Shown piece after piece: positions 39,152 through 47,877 of a stretch of DNA of 64,000 nt. Below the pieces are notes generated by a model. It was not told where the DNA came from. It made no database searches and was given only the letters and a program-made list of their open reading frames with translations. The first letter of the stretch is position 1. Each line of letters begins with the position of its first letter. The stretch spans positions 62,001-126,000 of the forward strand of contig CAJXTU010000001.1 in NCBI GenBank assembly GCA_913060865.1, written 5' to 3'. The translations under genes were made by a program, and so were the position numbers. The DNA comes from an uncultured Cycloclasticus sp. (lineage in GTDB: Bacteria > Pseudomonadota > Gammaproteobacteria > Methylococcales > Cycloclasticaceae).

Positions 39152-39705
39152 TGCCCACAGGCTACTTATCGAACCCGTTGATACTCATTATCAACTCTTT
39201 GGTTGGCGCATATATTTTTGTGTTAATTCTTAGAGTGTTATTACAGTATACGGAGGCGGATTCACGTAACCCTGTATCTAGTTTTATTATTAAGGCAACT
39301 CAGGCCCCTCTAAAGGCGTTAAAACCTATATTTCCAACGCTTAAGGGCTTTAATTTATCAGCGCTTGCGTTAATGTTATTGCTGCAAATGGGTTTGGGGT
39401 TTATAGCAATGGCTGGGCAGCCTAATGTTTGGGTTGTGTTTATTTGGAGCCTGACGGAGCTGATTAGCAGCATTATTAACGTCTTCATCTATAGTATTTT
39501 TGCGACGGTTATCTTAAGTTGGATCAACCCTGGTACCTATAACCCCGTTGTTAGCCTGTTGTATAAAATAACGGAGCCTGTGATGAAACCCTTTCAGCGG
39601 CTGATTCCACCGATGGGCGGCATGGATTTAAGCCCGATAGCAGCTCTATTAGCGTTACAAGTGGTAAAAATGTTACTACTACCCCCTCTTTTTGCGTTGA
39701 TGTGA
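39151..39705 (+). CDS. yggT: YggT family membrane protein
   Basis: A 184-residue inner membrane protein made of two YGGT repeats of about 90 residues, with hydrophobic segments near residues 8-28, 65-90, 95-120 and 155-180, and repeat signatures NPVSSFIIKATQAPLKALKPI and NPVVSLLYKITEPVMKPFQRL read across each half. Function is not settled; osmotic or potassium-related roles and cell-division links have been proposed for relatives. The order proC-yggT-yggU is conserved in gammaproteobacteria. Confidence 0.92.
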   Translation: MPTGYLSNPLILIINSLVGAYIFVLILRVLLQYTEADSRNPVSSFIIKATQAPLKALKPIFPTLKGFNLSALALMLLLQMGLGFIAMAGQPNVWVVFIWSLTELISSIINVFIYSIFATVILSWINPGTYNPVVSLLYKITEPVMKPFQRLIPPMGGMDLSPIAALLALQVVKMLLLPPLFALM

Positions 39706-39806
39706 TAGTGGGCGGGTAAGCTGCCTTATGTATGGGAATACGGGTGAGCCTTTTGCTGACTTGATGTTCAGTTTGAACGTGTGCGTTATGTCTCGTGGTT
39801 TGTGAC

Positions 39807-40086
39807 ATGAGGTCGCTTGATTACTATAGGTGGGAAGGTGATACCTTAGTTTTTAATATTTTTTTGCAGCCGCGAGCAAGTAGAAACAGCCTTGTGGGGT
39901 TGCATAAAAATTGCGTTAACCGCTCCCCCTGTTGATGGAAAAGCTAATAAGCAACTGATTTATTTTTTATCGTCGTTATTTGGTGTGAAAAAATCTGATA
40001 TTGACATCATTAGCGGTGAGCACAGTCGGCGCAAACGCATCAGCGTGTGCAAGCCATCACAGTTCCCAGCAGATTTTTTTAAATAA
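39807..40086 (+). pseudogene. yggU: yggU (DUF167), frameshifted
   Basis: The first half reads from an ATG at 39807: [19 protein letters not shown], then [14 protein letters not shown], exactly as DUF167 proteins begin. From 39904 the homology continues in the next frame as [15 protein letters not shown] and on to the family's C-terminus (SRRKRISV), stopping at 40086. Between the two parts the family has three more residues (GLH-GDE-VKVAITAPPVDG in E. coli), so about 11 bases are missing. Reading straight on, the first frame gives HKNCVNRS. The gene is in its usual place after yggT. It is either a recent pseudogene or an assembly error; an 11-base loss makes a simple base-calling error unlikely. 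Confidence 0.8.
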
Positions 40087-40145
40087 TCATCTATACTCTT
40101 GAAAACGTTGATGGAATAAACGTATTCATAATAGGTGATTAATAA

Positions 40146-42071
40146 ATGAATCTTGATGCACAACTGCGCAGTTATGATCTGTGGAAGCAGTCAATGGCTG
40201 AATCAATACATGCTTATCAGCATTGGTTGGACGACACGGGCCTGAGTGAGAGCGAGACTGAGCTGATGTTGATTAAGAACTTGCGCTTGCTTGAAAAAGA
40301 TAACATTACGATAGCTTTTGCCGCCGAGTTTTCGCGTGGTAAAACTGAGCTGATTAATGCTTTATTTTTCTCATCAGCAGGGATTCGCCTATTGCCGTCG
40401 AGCCCTGGCCGTACGACGATGTGCCCGACAGAGCTTTTTTATGACGCGAAAGAAGCGCCCTACCTACGTTTGTTAGATATTGAAACACGCTCGAACGATA
40501 AATCTATAGAGGATTATAAAAGAGAGCCTAAGCATTGGACACATATTGAGCTTGATTGTGATTCACCCGAAAAAATGCAAGATAGCTTTTTAGAGCTACT
40601 AAAGACTAAAAGAGTTTCAGCTGATCATGCGAAGTCGCTTGGGCTTGCAGGTAAAGACGGTGAGAGTGAAGTAACTATTCCTTCGTGGCGCCATGCCTTA
40701 ATTAGTTTTCCCCACCCATTGCTAGAAAAAGGTTTAACGGTACTAGATACCCCTGGGTTGAATGCGCTTGGTAGCGAACCTGAGCTGACCTTAAGTATGC
40801 TACCGAATGCACAGGCGATGATTTTTGTCTTAGCGGCTGACACGGGTGTTACACAAAGTGATATGGCGATGTGGGAGCAACATATTCAAGTGTATAGAAG
40901 TAAGCACCCGCATGGTTTAGCGGTGGTGCTCAATAAGATTGATACACTGAATGATGAATTGATGAGTGATGAAGATTGGGTTCAATCCATTCATAAGCAA
41001 ACATTAGAAACAGCGCGTTTGTTGGATTTAGATGAGCAGGCTATTTTTCCCTTATCAGCAAAGAAAGCGTTGATTGCCAAAATTAAGAACGATGAGCATG
41101 CCTTGTCGACTAGCCGGTTGGCGGGTTTAGAAAATTTCCTATCAGATAGAATATTAAGTTCACAAAAAGAAATTCTTCAGCACAAGGTGATTGATGATGT
41201 TGTAGACAATATAGAATTAGCTCGCAATATGGTGACCAGTCGACTGCAGAATGTTGTGAACCATACAAATGAGTTAAATGGTTTTTGTAGCAAGAGCGAA
41301 GAAGCGACGACTGAGCTGTTGTTGGAAACGCGAAAAGAGCAGACTGCTTATAATCAAAACCTTGCCCACTTAAAAACTAGCCGACATATTTTTTACACGC
41401 AAATAGCCGATTTATTAGAGGTTGTGAACCCGAAACGTGTGTCGGGTATTATTGAAGAAGGGCGTGACCAAATGGCTAAGAGTTGGACGAGTGTTGGTAT
41501 TCGTCAGGGCATGAAAAATAGTTTTGAGGGCTTGAATTCATTGCTGAATGAAACACTGAGCACGACACAAGCGAGTGTTAAATTGCTTGATGCTATTTAT
41601 AAGCGCTTCAAAGATGAACATAACCTTGATGTTGAGCAAACTGCGCGGTTTGATATAAAAGTATATCAACGGCAATTAGATCAACTACTTAAAAATGGTT
41701 TAGAGTTTAGCAGCAGTTCAGAGGCTGCGTTGACGGAGCAGAGTGCTTTAACGAAGCGTTTTGTTGATGCGATTGGTGGAAAAGCCGTGTCTATTTTTGA
41801 ACAAGCTCAAGCCGATGTTAACCGTTGGAAGTCGATGGCGTTCTCAAATTTGATTAGAGAGGTCAATGAGCAAAAAACATTCATGGAAAGTAAACTTGAT
41901 AGTTTACGAAATATTTCGGCTGGTAAAAATGAGTTGGACGAGAAGATTGCTGAAAATAAAATATTGGAAGCCAGTTTGTCGGAGCAGTTAGAGGGGCTTC
42001 AGTTGATTTTTAACGAAATTAAATCACCTAACTTGGCTGTAGAGCAGGACGTACGTGAAGCGGCTATTTAA
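40146..42071 (+). CDS. Dynamin-like GTPase
   Basis: A 641-residue protein with an N-terminal dynamin-type GTPase domain and a long helical C-terminal part. The P-loop reads AEFSRGKT (residues 60-67), so the first Gly of GxxxxGK[ST] is Ala. The switch region is SSPGRTTMCPTEL, the G3 motif LDTPGLNA and the G4 motif LNKID. The rest is rich in heptad-like helices, with a likely coiled coil in the last 80 residues (QKTFMESKLDSL... to LEGLQLIFNEI). I see no membrane segment. Relatives remodel membranes or take part in stress or chromosome functions, but the role here is unknown. The 3' end overlaps convergent trmB by 8 bases. Confidence 0.82.
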   Translation: MNLDAQLRSYDLWKQSMAESIHAYQHWLDDTGLSESETELMLIKNLRLLEKDNITIAFAAEFSRGKTELINALFFSSAGIRLLPSSPGRTTMCPTELFYDAKEAPYLRLLDIETRSNDKSIEDYKREPKHWTHIELDCDSPEKMQDSFLELLKTKRVSADHAKSLGLAGKDGESEVTIPSWRHALISFPHPLLEKGLTVLDTPGLNALGSEPELTLSMLPNAQAMIFVLAADTGVTQSDMAMWEQHIQVYRSKHPHGLAVVLNKIDTLNDELMSDEDWVQSIHKQTLETARLLDLDEQAIFPLSAKKALIAKIKNDEHALSTSRLAGLENFLSDRILSSQKEILQHKVIDDVVDNIELARNMVTSRLQNVVNHTNELNGFCSKSEEATTELLLETRKEQTAYNQNLAHLKTSRHIFYTQIADLLEVVNPKRVSGIIEEGRDQMAKSWTSVGIRQGMKNSFEGLNSLLNETLSTTQASVKLLDAIYKRFKDEHNLDVEQTARFDIKVYQRQLDQLLKNGLEFSSSSEAALTEQSALTKRFVDAIGGKAVSIFEQAQADVNRWKSMAFSNLIREVNEQKTFMESKLDSLRNISAGKNELDEKIAENKILEASLSEQLEGLQLIFNEIKSPNLAVEQDVREAAI

Positions 42072-42762
42072 TGGCCTCGGCTAAAAAAATCATATCCCAT
42101 ACCCCATGCCCTAAGCGTAAACCACGATTTTCAAATTTAGTTAATGGCCTATATTTTGGTCGTTCGGCATAATTAGGTTCAGTTGAGTTAACAAACCCAG
42201 GGTGAGCGTTTAGGGTATTGAGCATGTGCTCGGCATAATTCTCCCAATCAGTTGCTGCATGAAATCGCCCGCCTGTTTTAAGTTTCGCATGAATGAGGTT
42301 TAAAAACTCTGTTTGCACGATTCGACGTTTATGATGTCGTTTTTTATGCCAAGGGTCGGGGAAAAATAGCTGCACACAATCTAGGCTATGATCGGGAATT
42401 GCATGTTGAAGCACTTCAATGGCGTCAGTATCAAACAGGCGAATATTGCTCAGTTTCTTTTCAAGGATGAGGCGTAATAAATGTCCAACACCAGGGCGAT
42501 GCACTTCAATGCCGATAAAATTCCTATCAGGATTATTTTCAGCCATGGTGGCTAAGCTTTCGCCATTACCAAAGCCAATCTCAAGGGTGATGGGGTGGTC
42601 GTTAGCAAACAGCGTAGCAGGGTCAATGAGCACCGTTGAATCTAGCCCGTATAAGGGCCAACCCTTTTGAAGAGCGGTTTCTTGTCCGGGCGTTAAACGA
42701 CCTTCGCGTTTAACAAAACTGCGAATACGCCGCAAAAAATCGGGGTTGTTATTGTTGGTCAT
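42064..42762 (-). CDS. trmB: tRNA (guanine-N7-)-methyltransferase
   Basis: A 232-residue SAM-dependent enzyme that makes m7G at position 46 of tRNA. Signatures are LEIGFGNGESL (SAM), NFIGIEVHRPGVG, and the catalytic/tRNA-binding VQLFFPDPWHKKRHHKRR. It follows thiSG by 13 bases, as trmB follows thiG in Pseudomonas. Confidence 0.96.
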   Translation of the reverse strand: MTNNNNPDFLRRIRSFVKREGRLTPGQETALQKGWPLYGLDSTVLIDPATLFANDHPITLEIGFGNGESLATMAENNPDRNFIGIEVHRPGVGHLLRLILEKKLSNIRLFDTDAIEVLQHAIPDHSLDCVQLFFPDPWHKKRHHKRRIVQTEFLNLIHAKLKTGGRFHAATDWENYAEHMLNTLNAHPGFVNSTEPNYAERPKYRPLTKFENRGLRLGHGVWDMIFLAEAIK

Positions 42763-42775
42763 GGGTGAAAATTGA

Positions 42776-43750
42776 CTAAATTAAACCATCCAACGGTGAG
42801 GAGGCGGAAGCGTAGCGGCGACGGGGCATACGGCCTGCTAAGAATGCTTCCCGACCAGCCTGTACTGCTTTTTTCATGGATGATGCCATTAATACGGGGT
42901 TGTTTGCATGAGCGATCGCGGTGTTCATTAGAATGCCATCACAACCTAATTCCATTCCAATGGCCGCATCCGATGCGGTGCCGACGCCAGCATCGACAAT
43001 AATCGGTACGTTAGCATTTTCGATAATGGTAAGAATATTGTATGGGTTACGAATGCCCAAGCCAGATCCAATGGGCGCTGCTAGTGGCATAACGGCAACA
43101 CAGCCCATTTCCTCTAGCCGCTTGGCGATGATGGGGTCGTCGTTGGTATAAACCATCACGTCGAAGCCTTCTTTGACTAGAATTTCAGCAGATTCTAGGG
43201 TGGCGGTGATGTCGGGAAAAAGAGTTTTTTTATCTCCAAGGACTTCAAGTTTTACGAGTTTGTGTCCACCGAGGAGTTCGCGTGCAAGGCGGCAGGTTCT
43301 TAGGGCATCTTTAGCAGTAAAGCAGCCGGCAGTATTGGGCAAAATCGTATACTTATCAGGGGATATAACATCGAGTAGATTAGGCTCGCCAGGATTCTGA
43401 CCAATGTTCGTTCTGCGAATAGCAACGGTGACAATTTCTGCTCCGCTCATTTCAATAGCGGCTTGCGTTTCGGCCATGTCTTTGTACTTTCCAGTACCGA
43501 CTAAAAGCCTAGAAGAGAATGTTTGACCGGCAATAATGAGGTCGTCAGGCTGACCTCCGCCAATGGCTTGTACAACTTCCACAGTATCTCCTTCTTTAAG
43601 TTGAATGGTATTAAATTGGTCGGCGGGTTTTATTTCTTCGTTAAGTTCAATGGCAATTCGTTTGCCAGACAAGCCCATCTGCTTGATAAGTTGTTTTAAG
43701 GTAGTGTTATCTTCGCAGCTAAAAGCATCGCCATTAAGTTGGATATTCAT
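42776..43750 (-). CDS. thiG: ThiS-ThiG fusion: sulfur carrier protein joined to thiazole synthase
   Basis: A 324-residue protein. Residues 1-66 are a complete ThiS, ending in the family's Gly-Gly (VVQAIGGG, Gly64-66). After the four residues QPDD, ThiG starts at [19 protein letters not shown]. The Schiff-base lysine is Lys167 in [10 protein letters not shown], and the phosphate-binding PIIVDAGVG and GSGLGI are present. ThiG forms the thiazole phosphate of thiamine from DXP, dehydroglycine and ThiS thiocarboxylate. No stop, start codon or ribosome site divides the two parts. In separate proteins the ThiS C-terminus must be free for adenylation by ThiF, so the fusion is mechanistically odd. Similar fusions are annotated in some other proteobacteria. 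Confidence 0.93.
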   Translation of the reverse strand: MNIQLNGDAFSCEDNTTLKQLIKQMGLSGKRIAIELNEEIKPADQFNTIQLKEGDTVEVVQAIGGGQPDDLIIAGQTFSSRLLVGTGKYKDMAETQAAIEMSGAEIVTVAIRRTNIGQNPGEPNLLDVISPDKYTILPNTAGCFTAKDALRTCRLARELLGGHKLVKLEVLGDKKTLFPDITATLESAEILVKEGFDVMVYTNDDPIIAKRLEEMGCVAVMPLAAPIGSGLGIRNPYNILTIIENANVPIIVDAGVGTASDAAIGMELGCDGILMNTAIAHANNPVLMASSMKKAVQAGREAFLAGRMPRRRYASASSPLDGLI

Positions 43751-43768
43751 GCGCGTGGTTTAAAAAAA

Positions 43769-44848
43769 TTAATCGTTTGCAGCATCAAGCTTGCTTTCGC
43801 GCCGAGAGCGCACGGCAGCCGCCAATTCTTCTAGTAACTGAACACTGCTGTCCCAATCGATGCAGGCATCGGTGATACTCTGACCGTACACGAGTTCTTG
43901 GCCTTCTACTTGATCTTGGCGGCCAGCCACTAAGTGGCTCTCGATCATAACGCCGCTAATACGCATATCGCCGCCAGCAATTTGTTTGGCGACATCAGCA
44001 CCAACAATCATTTGGCGTTCGTGTTGTTTACTACTATTGGCATGGCTAAAGTCAATCATCATGTGCAAGTTGACGCCAGCTTTACCTAACTCGTTAGCGG
44101 CAGCCTCGACGCTTTCGGCATCATAATTGGGGCTTTTCCCACCACGTAAGATCAAATGACAATCTTCGTTACCCGCTGTTTTGAAAATAGCTGAATGCCC
44201 CTTTTTCGTGACGGATAAAAAGTGATGTGGACGTACCGCAGAGCCTATCGCATCAATGGCTACTTTGACAGTACCATCAGTACCATTCTTAAAACCGACC
44301 GGGCAGGAAAGGCCAGACGATAGTTCTCTGTGTGTTTGGCTTTCGGTTGTTCTGGCACCGATGGCACCCCAAGCGATCAAGTCAGATACGTATTGCGGTG
44401 TAATTAAATCTAAATACTCGGTTGCAGCGGAAACACCTTGAGAATTAAGCGCTAACAACAACTCACGTGCTGTGTGAACACCTTTGTTGATGTCGAAACT
44501 TTCGTTAAGGTCCGGGTCGTTAATCAGCCCTTTCCAACCAACTGTTGTGCGGGGCTTTTCGAAATACACGCGCATAACGATGATAAGGTCATCAGATAAG
44601 CTGTCGATGTAGGGTTTTAAGCGAGCGGCATAATCTAAAGCAGCTTTTGTGTCATGGATTGAGCAAGGGCCGATAACCACTAACAAGCGATCATCTTTGC
44701 CATGCAATACGTTATGTATAGCGTTTCTGGCAGAGGCGGTTGTTTTAGCTGCGATATCTGTAATGGGTAAATTCTTGTGTAATTGTTCAGGAGAAATGAT
44801 TTCCTGCATACTAAGAATTCTTGTGTCGTCTGTTTGAATTGTGCTCAT
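43769..44848 (-). CDS. aroG: 3-deoxy-7-phosphoheptulonate (DAHP) synthase, class I
   Basis: A 359-residue AroF/G/H-type enzyme that joins phosphoenolpyruvate and erythrose 4-phosphate, the first step of aromatic synthesis. Motifs: VVIGPCSIHD (metal-binding Cys), MRVYFEKPRTTVGWKGLINDP split over two conserved blocks, GARTTESQTHRE, GFKNGTDG, and IDFSHANSSK. The N-terminal extension is the usual site for feedback inhibition, but the effector (Phe, Tyr or Trp) cannot be read with confidence, so the symbol is provisional. It is first in an operon with thiSG (18-base gap) and trmB. Confidence 0.93.
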   Translation of the reverse strand: MSTIQTDDTRILSMQEIISPEQLHKNLPITDIAAKTTASARNAIHNVLHGKDDRLLVVIGPCSIHDTKAALDYAARLKPYIDSLSDDLIIVMRVYFEKPRTTVGWKGLINDPDLNESFDINKGVHTARELLLALNSQGVSAATEYLDLITPQYVSDLIAWGAIGARTTESQTHRELSSGLSCPVGFKNGTDGTVKVAIDAIGSAVRPHHFLSVTKKGHSAIFKTAGNEDCHLILRGGKSPNYDAESVEAAANELGKAGVNLHMMIDFSHANSSKQHERQMIVGADVAKQIAGGDMRISGVMIESHLVAGRQDQVEGQELVYGQSITDACIDWDSSVQLLEELAAAVRSRRESKLDAAND

Positions 44849-44865
44849 GTTAAGTCCGTTCCACG

Positions 44866-44887
44866 TTTACGCTTGTGTTAGCGTAAA
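44866..44887 (-). promoter_or_regulatory. Inverted repeat upstream of the DAHP synthase gene
   Basis: Seven-base arms TTTACGC and GCGTAAA with 8 bases between, about 20-40 bases before the start codon. It may be an operator for control by aromatic amino acids or a leader hairpin. It is not a TyrR box in the E. coli sense (TGTAAA-N6-TTTACA). Confidence 0.3.
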
Positions 44888-44992
44888 TCACCAAATTAAA
44901 TAAAGGTTGGAAATAATACATCTAATCAGTTGATTTTGCCTGCTTGTTAACTAAAAATGGGCTAAATAACGTCAATTTTATACGGAAATATA

Positions 44993-45829
44993 ATGATGCA
45001 AGGGGAATACGGAGAGATTTTTCAAAAGATTTGTAGAAACAAGTCTTTATTGCCAGCGATACCTGATACCGGGCTTAAAATTTTATCGGCGTTAAATCAC
45101 CCAAGTGGCAATGCAAAGATGTTTGCCAAGATCATTGAAAGTGACATGGGCTTGTCGGGGTTTATTCTTAAGACTTCACGCAGTTTAAGGTACTTGACTC
45201 GAGTACCACCTAAAGGCGTTGAGCAGGCTGTTGCGCGAATGGGCCTGCGCGAAACCTATCATTTATCACTTACTTTTTTGTCGAGATCGGTTTTTCGTTC
45301 GTCGAGTAAGCTGATTGAGGGGTATATCAAAGAGGCGTATAAATTGTCCACGAAAGTCGCGGTGATATCGTACTTCTTAGCAGAAAAAACAAATGGAGTA
45401 GCACCCAGCGATGCCATGTTGGCGGGCCTTTTTCAAGATATTGGCGTGCCCTCTATTCTAGCTACATTAGAAGCGTACCCTAATATTTTGCAGAACGATC
45501 AGAACAGAAAAGAGTGTGTTGATATGTTATCGCCTAAAGTTGGGGCGATGATCATGAAGCAATGGGGTTTTGATGTAATGGTCGATGTGGTTAAGAATCG
45601 AAAAAACTGGCTGCTAGATAATAAGCAGACTGGGTTGGCAGAGTTAGTGTTGATTGCTCGTGTGCATGCGGCTATTGGAACGCCTGAATTTAGGGAGTGC
45701 CCACCGTTGTTTAAAATACCGGCTTTTCATAAATTGAACTTAGGTGAATTAGGGCCCGATAACACGTTGAAAACACTCAGTGAGTCAAAAGAAGAGTTGG
45801 CCGAAATGGAACGTTTGTTAGCAGCATAA
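44993..45829 (+). CDS. HDOD domain protein
   Basis: A 278-residue protein almost entirely made of an HDOD domain, a degenerate HD phosphohydrolase relative found in signalling proteins. Signs are LLPAIPDTGLKILSALNHP near the start, the SDMGLSGFILKTSRS helix, and LAGLFQDIGVP, where the HD pair of true hydrolases is Gln-Asp. It has no receiver, EAL or GGDEF partner domain. HDOD proteins take part in motility, competence and cell-cycle control in various bacteria; here the partner is unknown. Two start codons stand side by side (ATGATG). Confidence 0.82.
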   Translation: MMQGEYGEIFQKICRNKSLLPAIPDTGLKILSALNHPSGNAKMFAKIIESDMGLSGFILKTSRSLRYLTRVPPKGVEQAVARMGLRETYHLSLTFLSRSVFRSSSKLIEGYIKEAYKLSTKVAVISYFLAEKTNGVAPSDAMLAGLFQDIGVPSILATLEAYPNILQNDQNRKECVDMLSPKVGAMIMKQWGFDVMVDVVKNRKNWLLDNKQTGLAELVLIARVHAAIGTPEFRECPPLFKIPAFHKLNLGELGPDNTLKTLSESKEELAEMERLLAA

Positions 45830-45913
45830 TTGATGTTAGTTATTCATCTTGTTTTAATAAAAGGCTGATACTATCTCAGTATGTGAAATGTATGCTCAAA
45901 GGGAGTAAAGGAT

Positions 45914-47809
45914 ATGAGAACACTATTTAAAGTTTTTGGTGGGTTAGTTTTGTTATTGGTTGCAGTCATTATCATTGCGCCGATGGTTATCAACCCAAAT
46001 GATTACCGCGAAGAGATTCAAGCCGTTGTTAAAGACAAGACAGGGCGTGATTTGTCGATAAATGGTGACCTTAGCTTGTCCGTTTTCCCTTGGGTTGGCA
46101 TTGGTATTAATGACGTTAGTTTGAGTAATGCCGCAGGCTTTAAAGCTGAGCATTTTGCACAAATTAAAGAGGCTAACGTGAAAGTGAGGTTGCTACCTTT
46201 GCTAAGTCAGCAAGTTGAGGTCAGTACGGTTGTTTTAAACGGTATGCGTTTAAACCTTGCTAAAAATAAAGCAGGGAAAACCAACTGGGATGACATGGTT
46301 CAGCCATCAGATGAAAGCAGCAAAAAAACAAGTACCACTGAGACGGATAAAGGGTCTGGTGCGGCGTTAGGTGCAATTGCTATAGGTGGGCTTCAAGTAG
46401 TAGATGCAAATATCGCATGGGATGATGCGAGCAAAGGTGAAAAATACAGTCTTGTTGATTTGGATTTGACGACGGATGCTTTGTCGTTAGGCAATCCAAT
46501 GGGCATTGATTTGGCCTTTACCGTGGACAGCAGTAAACCGAAAGCAACGGTACGTTTAAAGCTTAATGGCGATTTAGTTATTAATTCAGCTTTAAATAAA
46601 TTTGATTTTCAAGGTTTGAGCTTGGCGATTGATGCGGCAGGAGAGCCCATTCCAAATGGTGCGATGAGGATTGATATTACTAGTCACCTGGTCGCCGATT
46701 TAGCCGGCTCGGGTAGCCTAACTTTAAACCCAGTCACCATTAAGTTTGATGATTCAACCTTATCGGGCAATGCATCTGTTAATAACTTTGATAAGCCGGC
46801 GGTAGCATTTGATTTGGCTGTTGATAAGATAAATGTGGATAGCTACCTGCCAAAAACTGCAGCAAATGATAGCGAAGTTACGAGCGATAGAAGTGGTGCT
46901 GTTCCACCACCTGCGGCAGCAGCTCTGATTCCTGTGCAAACCATTCGTGACTTAAACATAAATGGTTTGTTTAAGGTGCAGTCGTTGATTGTTAACGGTT
47001 TAACGGCGCAAGAAGCCAGTGTGAAAATTGTTGCGAAAAATGGCGTGTTGAACTCAGAGCAGAGCGTTAAGAAATTTTATAATGGCAGCTATGAGGGCAA
47101 AACAACGGTTGATGCACGTCAAAACACACCACGTATTATTGTAAAAGAGCAGGCGACGGGGATTAATATTGAGCCATTGATGATTGACCTGATGGGTGAA
47201 TCTAAGGTTTCAGGTGTGGCAAATATAAACGCAGATTTAACAACACGGGGTAATACTGTTCCTGCGTTTAAGTCAGCACTAAATGGTACGGCAAAGTTTA
47301 GTTTTGAAGACGGTACGGTAAAAGGTATTGATGTTGCGGCATTAATAAAGCAAGGAGAGGCTGTGTTCAAGGGTGATGTATCTGCGCTGGCAGCCCAAGG
47401 TACTGGTGAAACAGCTTTTGCAAACATGTCTGGAAGTGCACAAATAACGAATGGTTTGGTTAAGAACCAAGATCTGTTGGTGACATCTCCTTTAATCAAT
47501 ATTAAAGGGGAAGGGACTGCGCATTTAGTTTCTGAGAAACTAGATTATCAACTAACAGTACAACGGACAAAGGCACTTAGTGGAGAAGAGCGGGTCGACT
47601 CTAAAGACCTTAAAAATATGTTAATTCCAGTGAACGTGACTGGAACATTCGCAAAGCCAAGTATTCAAGTTGATGTAAAAGCGATTGTGCTCGCTACGCA
47701 AAAAGAGAAAATCGAAGAAAAGAAAACAGAGTTAAAAGAAAAGCTGGATGAAAAAATTGGCGAGAAGTTGAAAGGCCCCGCGGGTGATTTATTAAAAAGC
47801 CTGTTTTAA
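45914..47809 (+). CDS. AsmA family protein
   Basis: A 631-residue protein with one N-terminal membrane helix (about residues 5-27) and a long periplasmic beta-rich body. AsmA signatures are PMVINPNDYREEIQAVVKDK followed by GRDLSINGDLSLSVFPWVGI at the N-terminus, and the AsmA C-terminal module (LNGTAKFSFEDGTVKGIDVAA; FANMSGSAQITNGLV). The last 45 residues are a Lys/Glu-rich helix. AsmA-like proteins act in lipid transfer and outer membrane assembly. GGGAG precedes the ATG. A hairpin terminator lies just after the stop. Confidence 0.92.
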   Translation: MRTLFKVFGGLVLLLVAVIIIAPMVINPNDYREEIQAVVKDKTGRDLSINGDLSLSVFPWVGIGINDVSLSNAAGFKAEHFAQIKEANVKVRLLPLLSQQVEVSTVVLNGMRLNLAKNKAGKTNWDDMVQPSDESSKKTSTTETDKGSGAALGAIAIGGLQVVDANIAWDDASKGEKYSLVDLDLTTDALSLGNPMGIDLAFTVDSSKPKATVRLKLNGDLVINSALNKFDFQGLSLAIDAAGEPIPNGAMRIDITSHLVADLAGSGSLTLNPVTIKFDDSTLSGNASVNNFDKPAVAFDLAVDKINVDSYLPKTAANDSEVTSDRSGAVPPPAAAALIPVQTIRDLNINGLFKVQSLIVNGLTAQEASVKIVAKNGVLNSEQSVKKFYNGSYEGKTTVDARQNTPRIIVKEQATGINIEPLMIDLMGESKVSGVANINADLTTRGNTVPAFKSALNGTAKFSFEDGTVKGIDVAALIKQGEAVFKGDVSALAAQGTGETAFANMSGSAQITNGLVKNQDLLVTSPLINIKGEGTAHLVSEKLDYQLTVQRTKALSGEERVDSKDLKNMLIPVNVTGTFAKPSIQVDVKAIVLATQKEKIEEKKTELKEKLDEKIGEKLKGPAGDLLKSLF

Positions 47810-47834
47810 CCGACCAACCACTTGAGCTACCTAT

Positions 47835-47864
47835 AGGGCCTGAACATTTTCAGGCCCTTGTTTT
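47835..47864 (+). terminator. Terminator-like hairpin between asmA and mutY
   Basis: A perfect 10-bp stem, AGGGCCTGAA with TTCAGGCCCT, loop CATT, followed by TGTTTT. It lies 26 bases after the AsmA stop and would end that transcript. It also lies inside the stretch that encodes the conserved N-terminus of MutY, upstream of the only usable TTG. Confidence 0.7.
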
Positions 47865-47877
47865 AGATTGGTTTCAT

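Noticed and set aside
43751-43768. Possible TPP riboswitch before thiSG
   Set aside because: Only 18 bases separate it from the upstream DAHP synthase gene, and no THI-box sequence is seen before the operon either.
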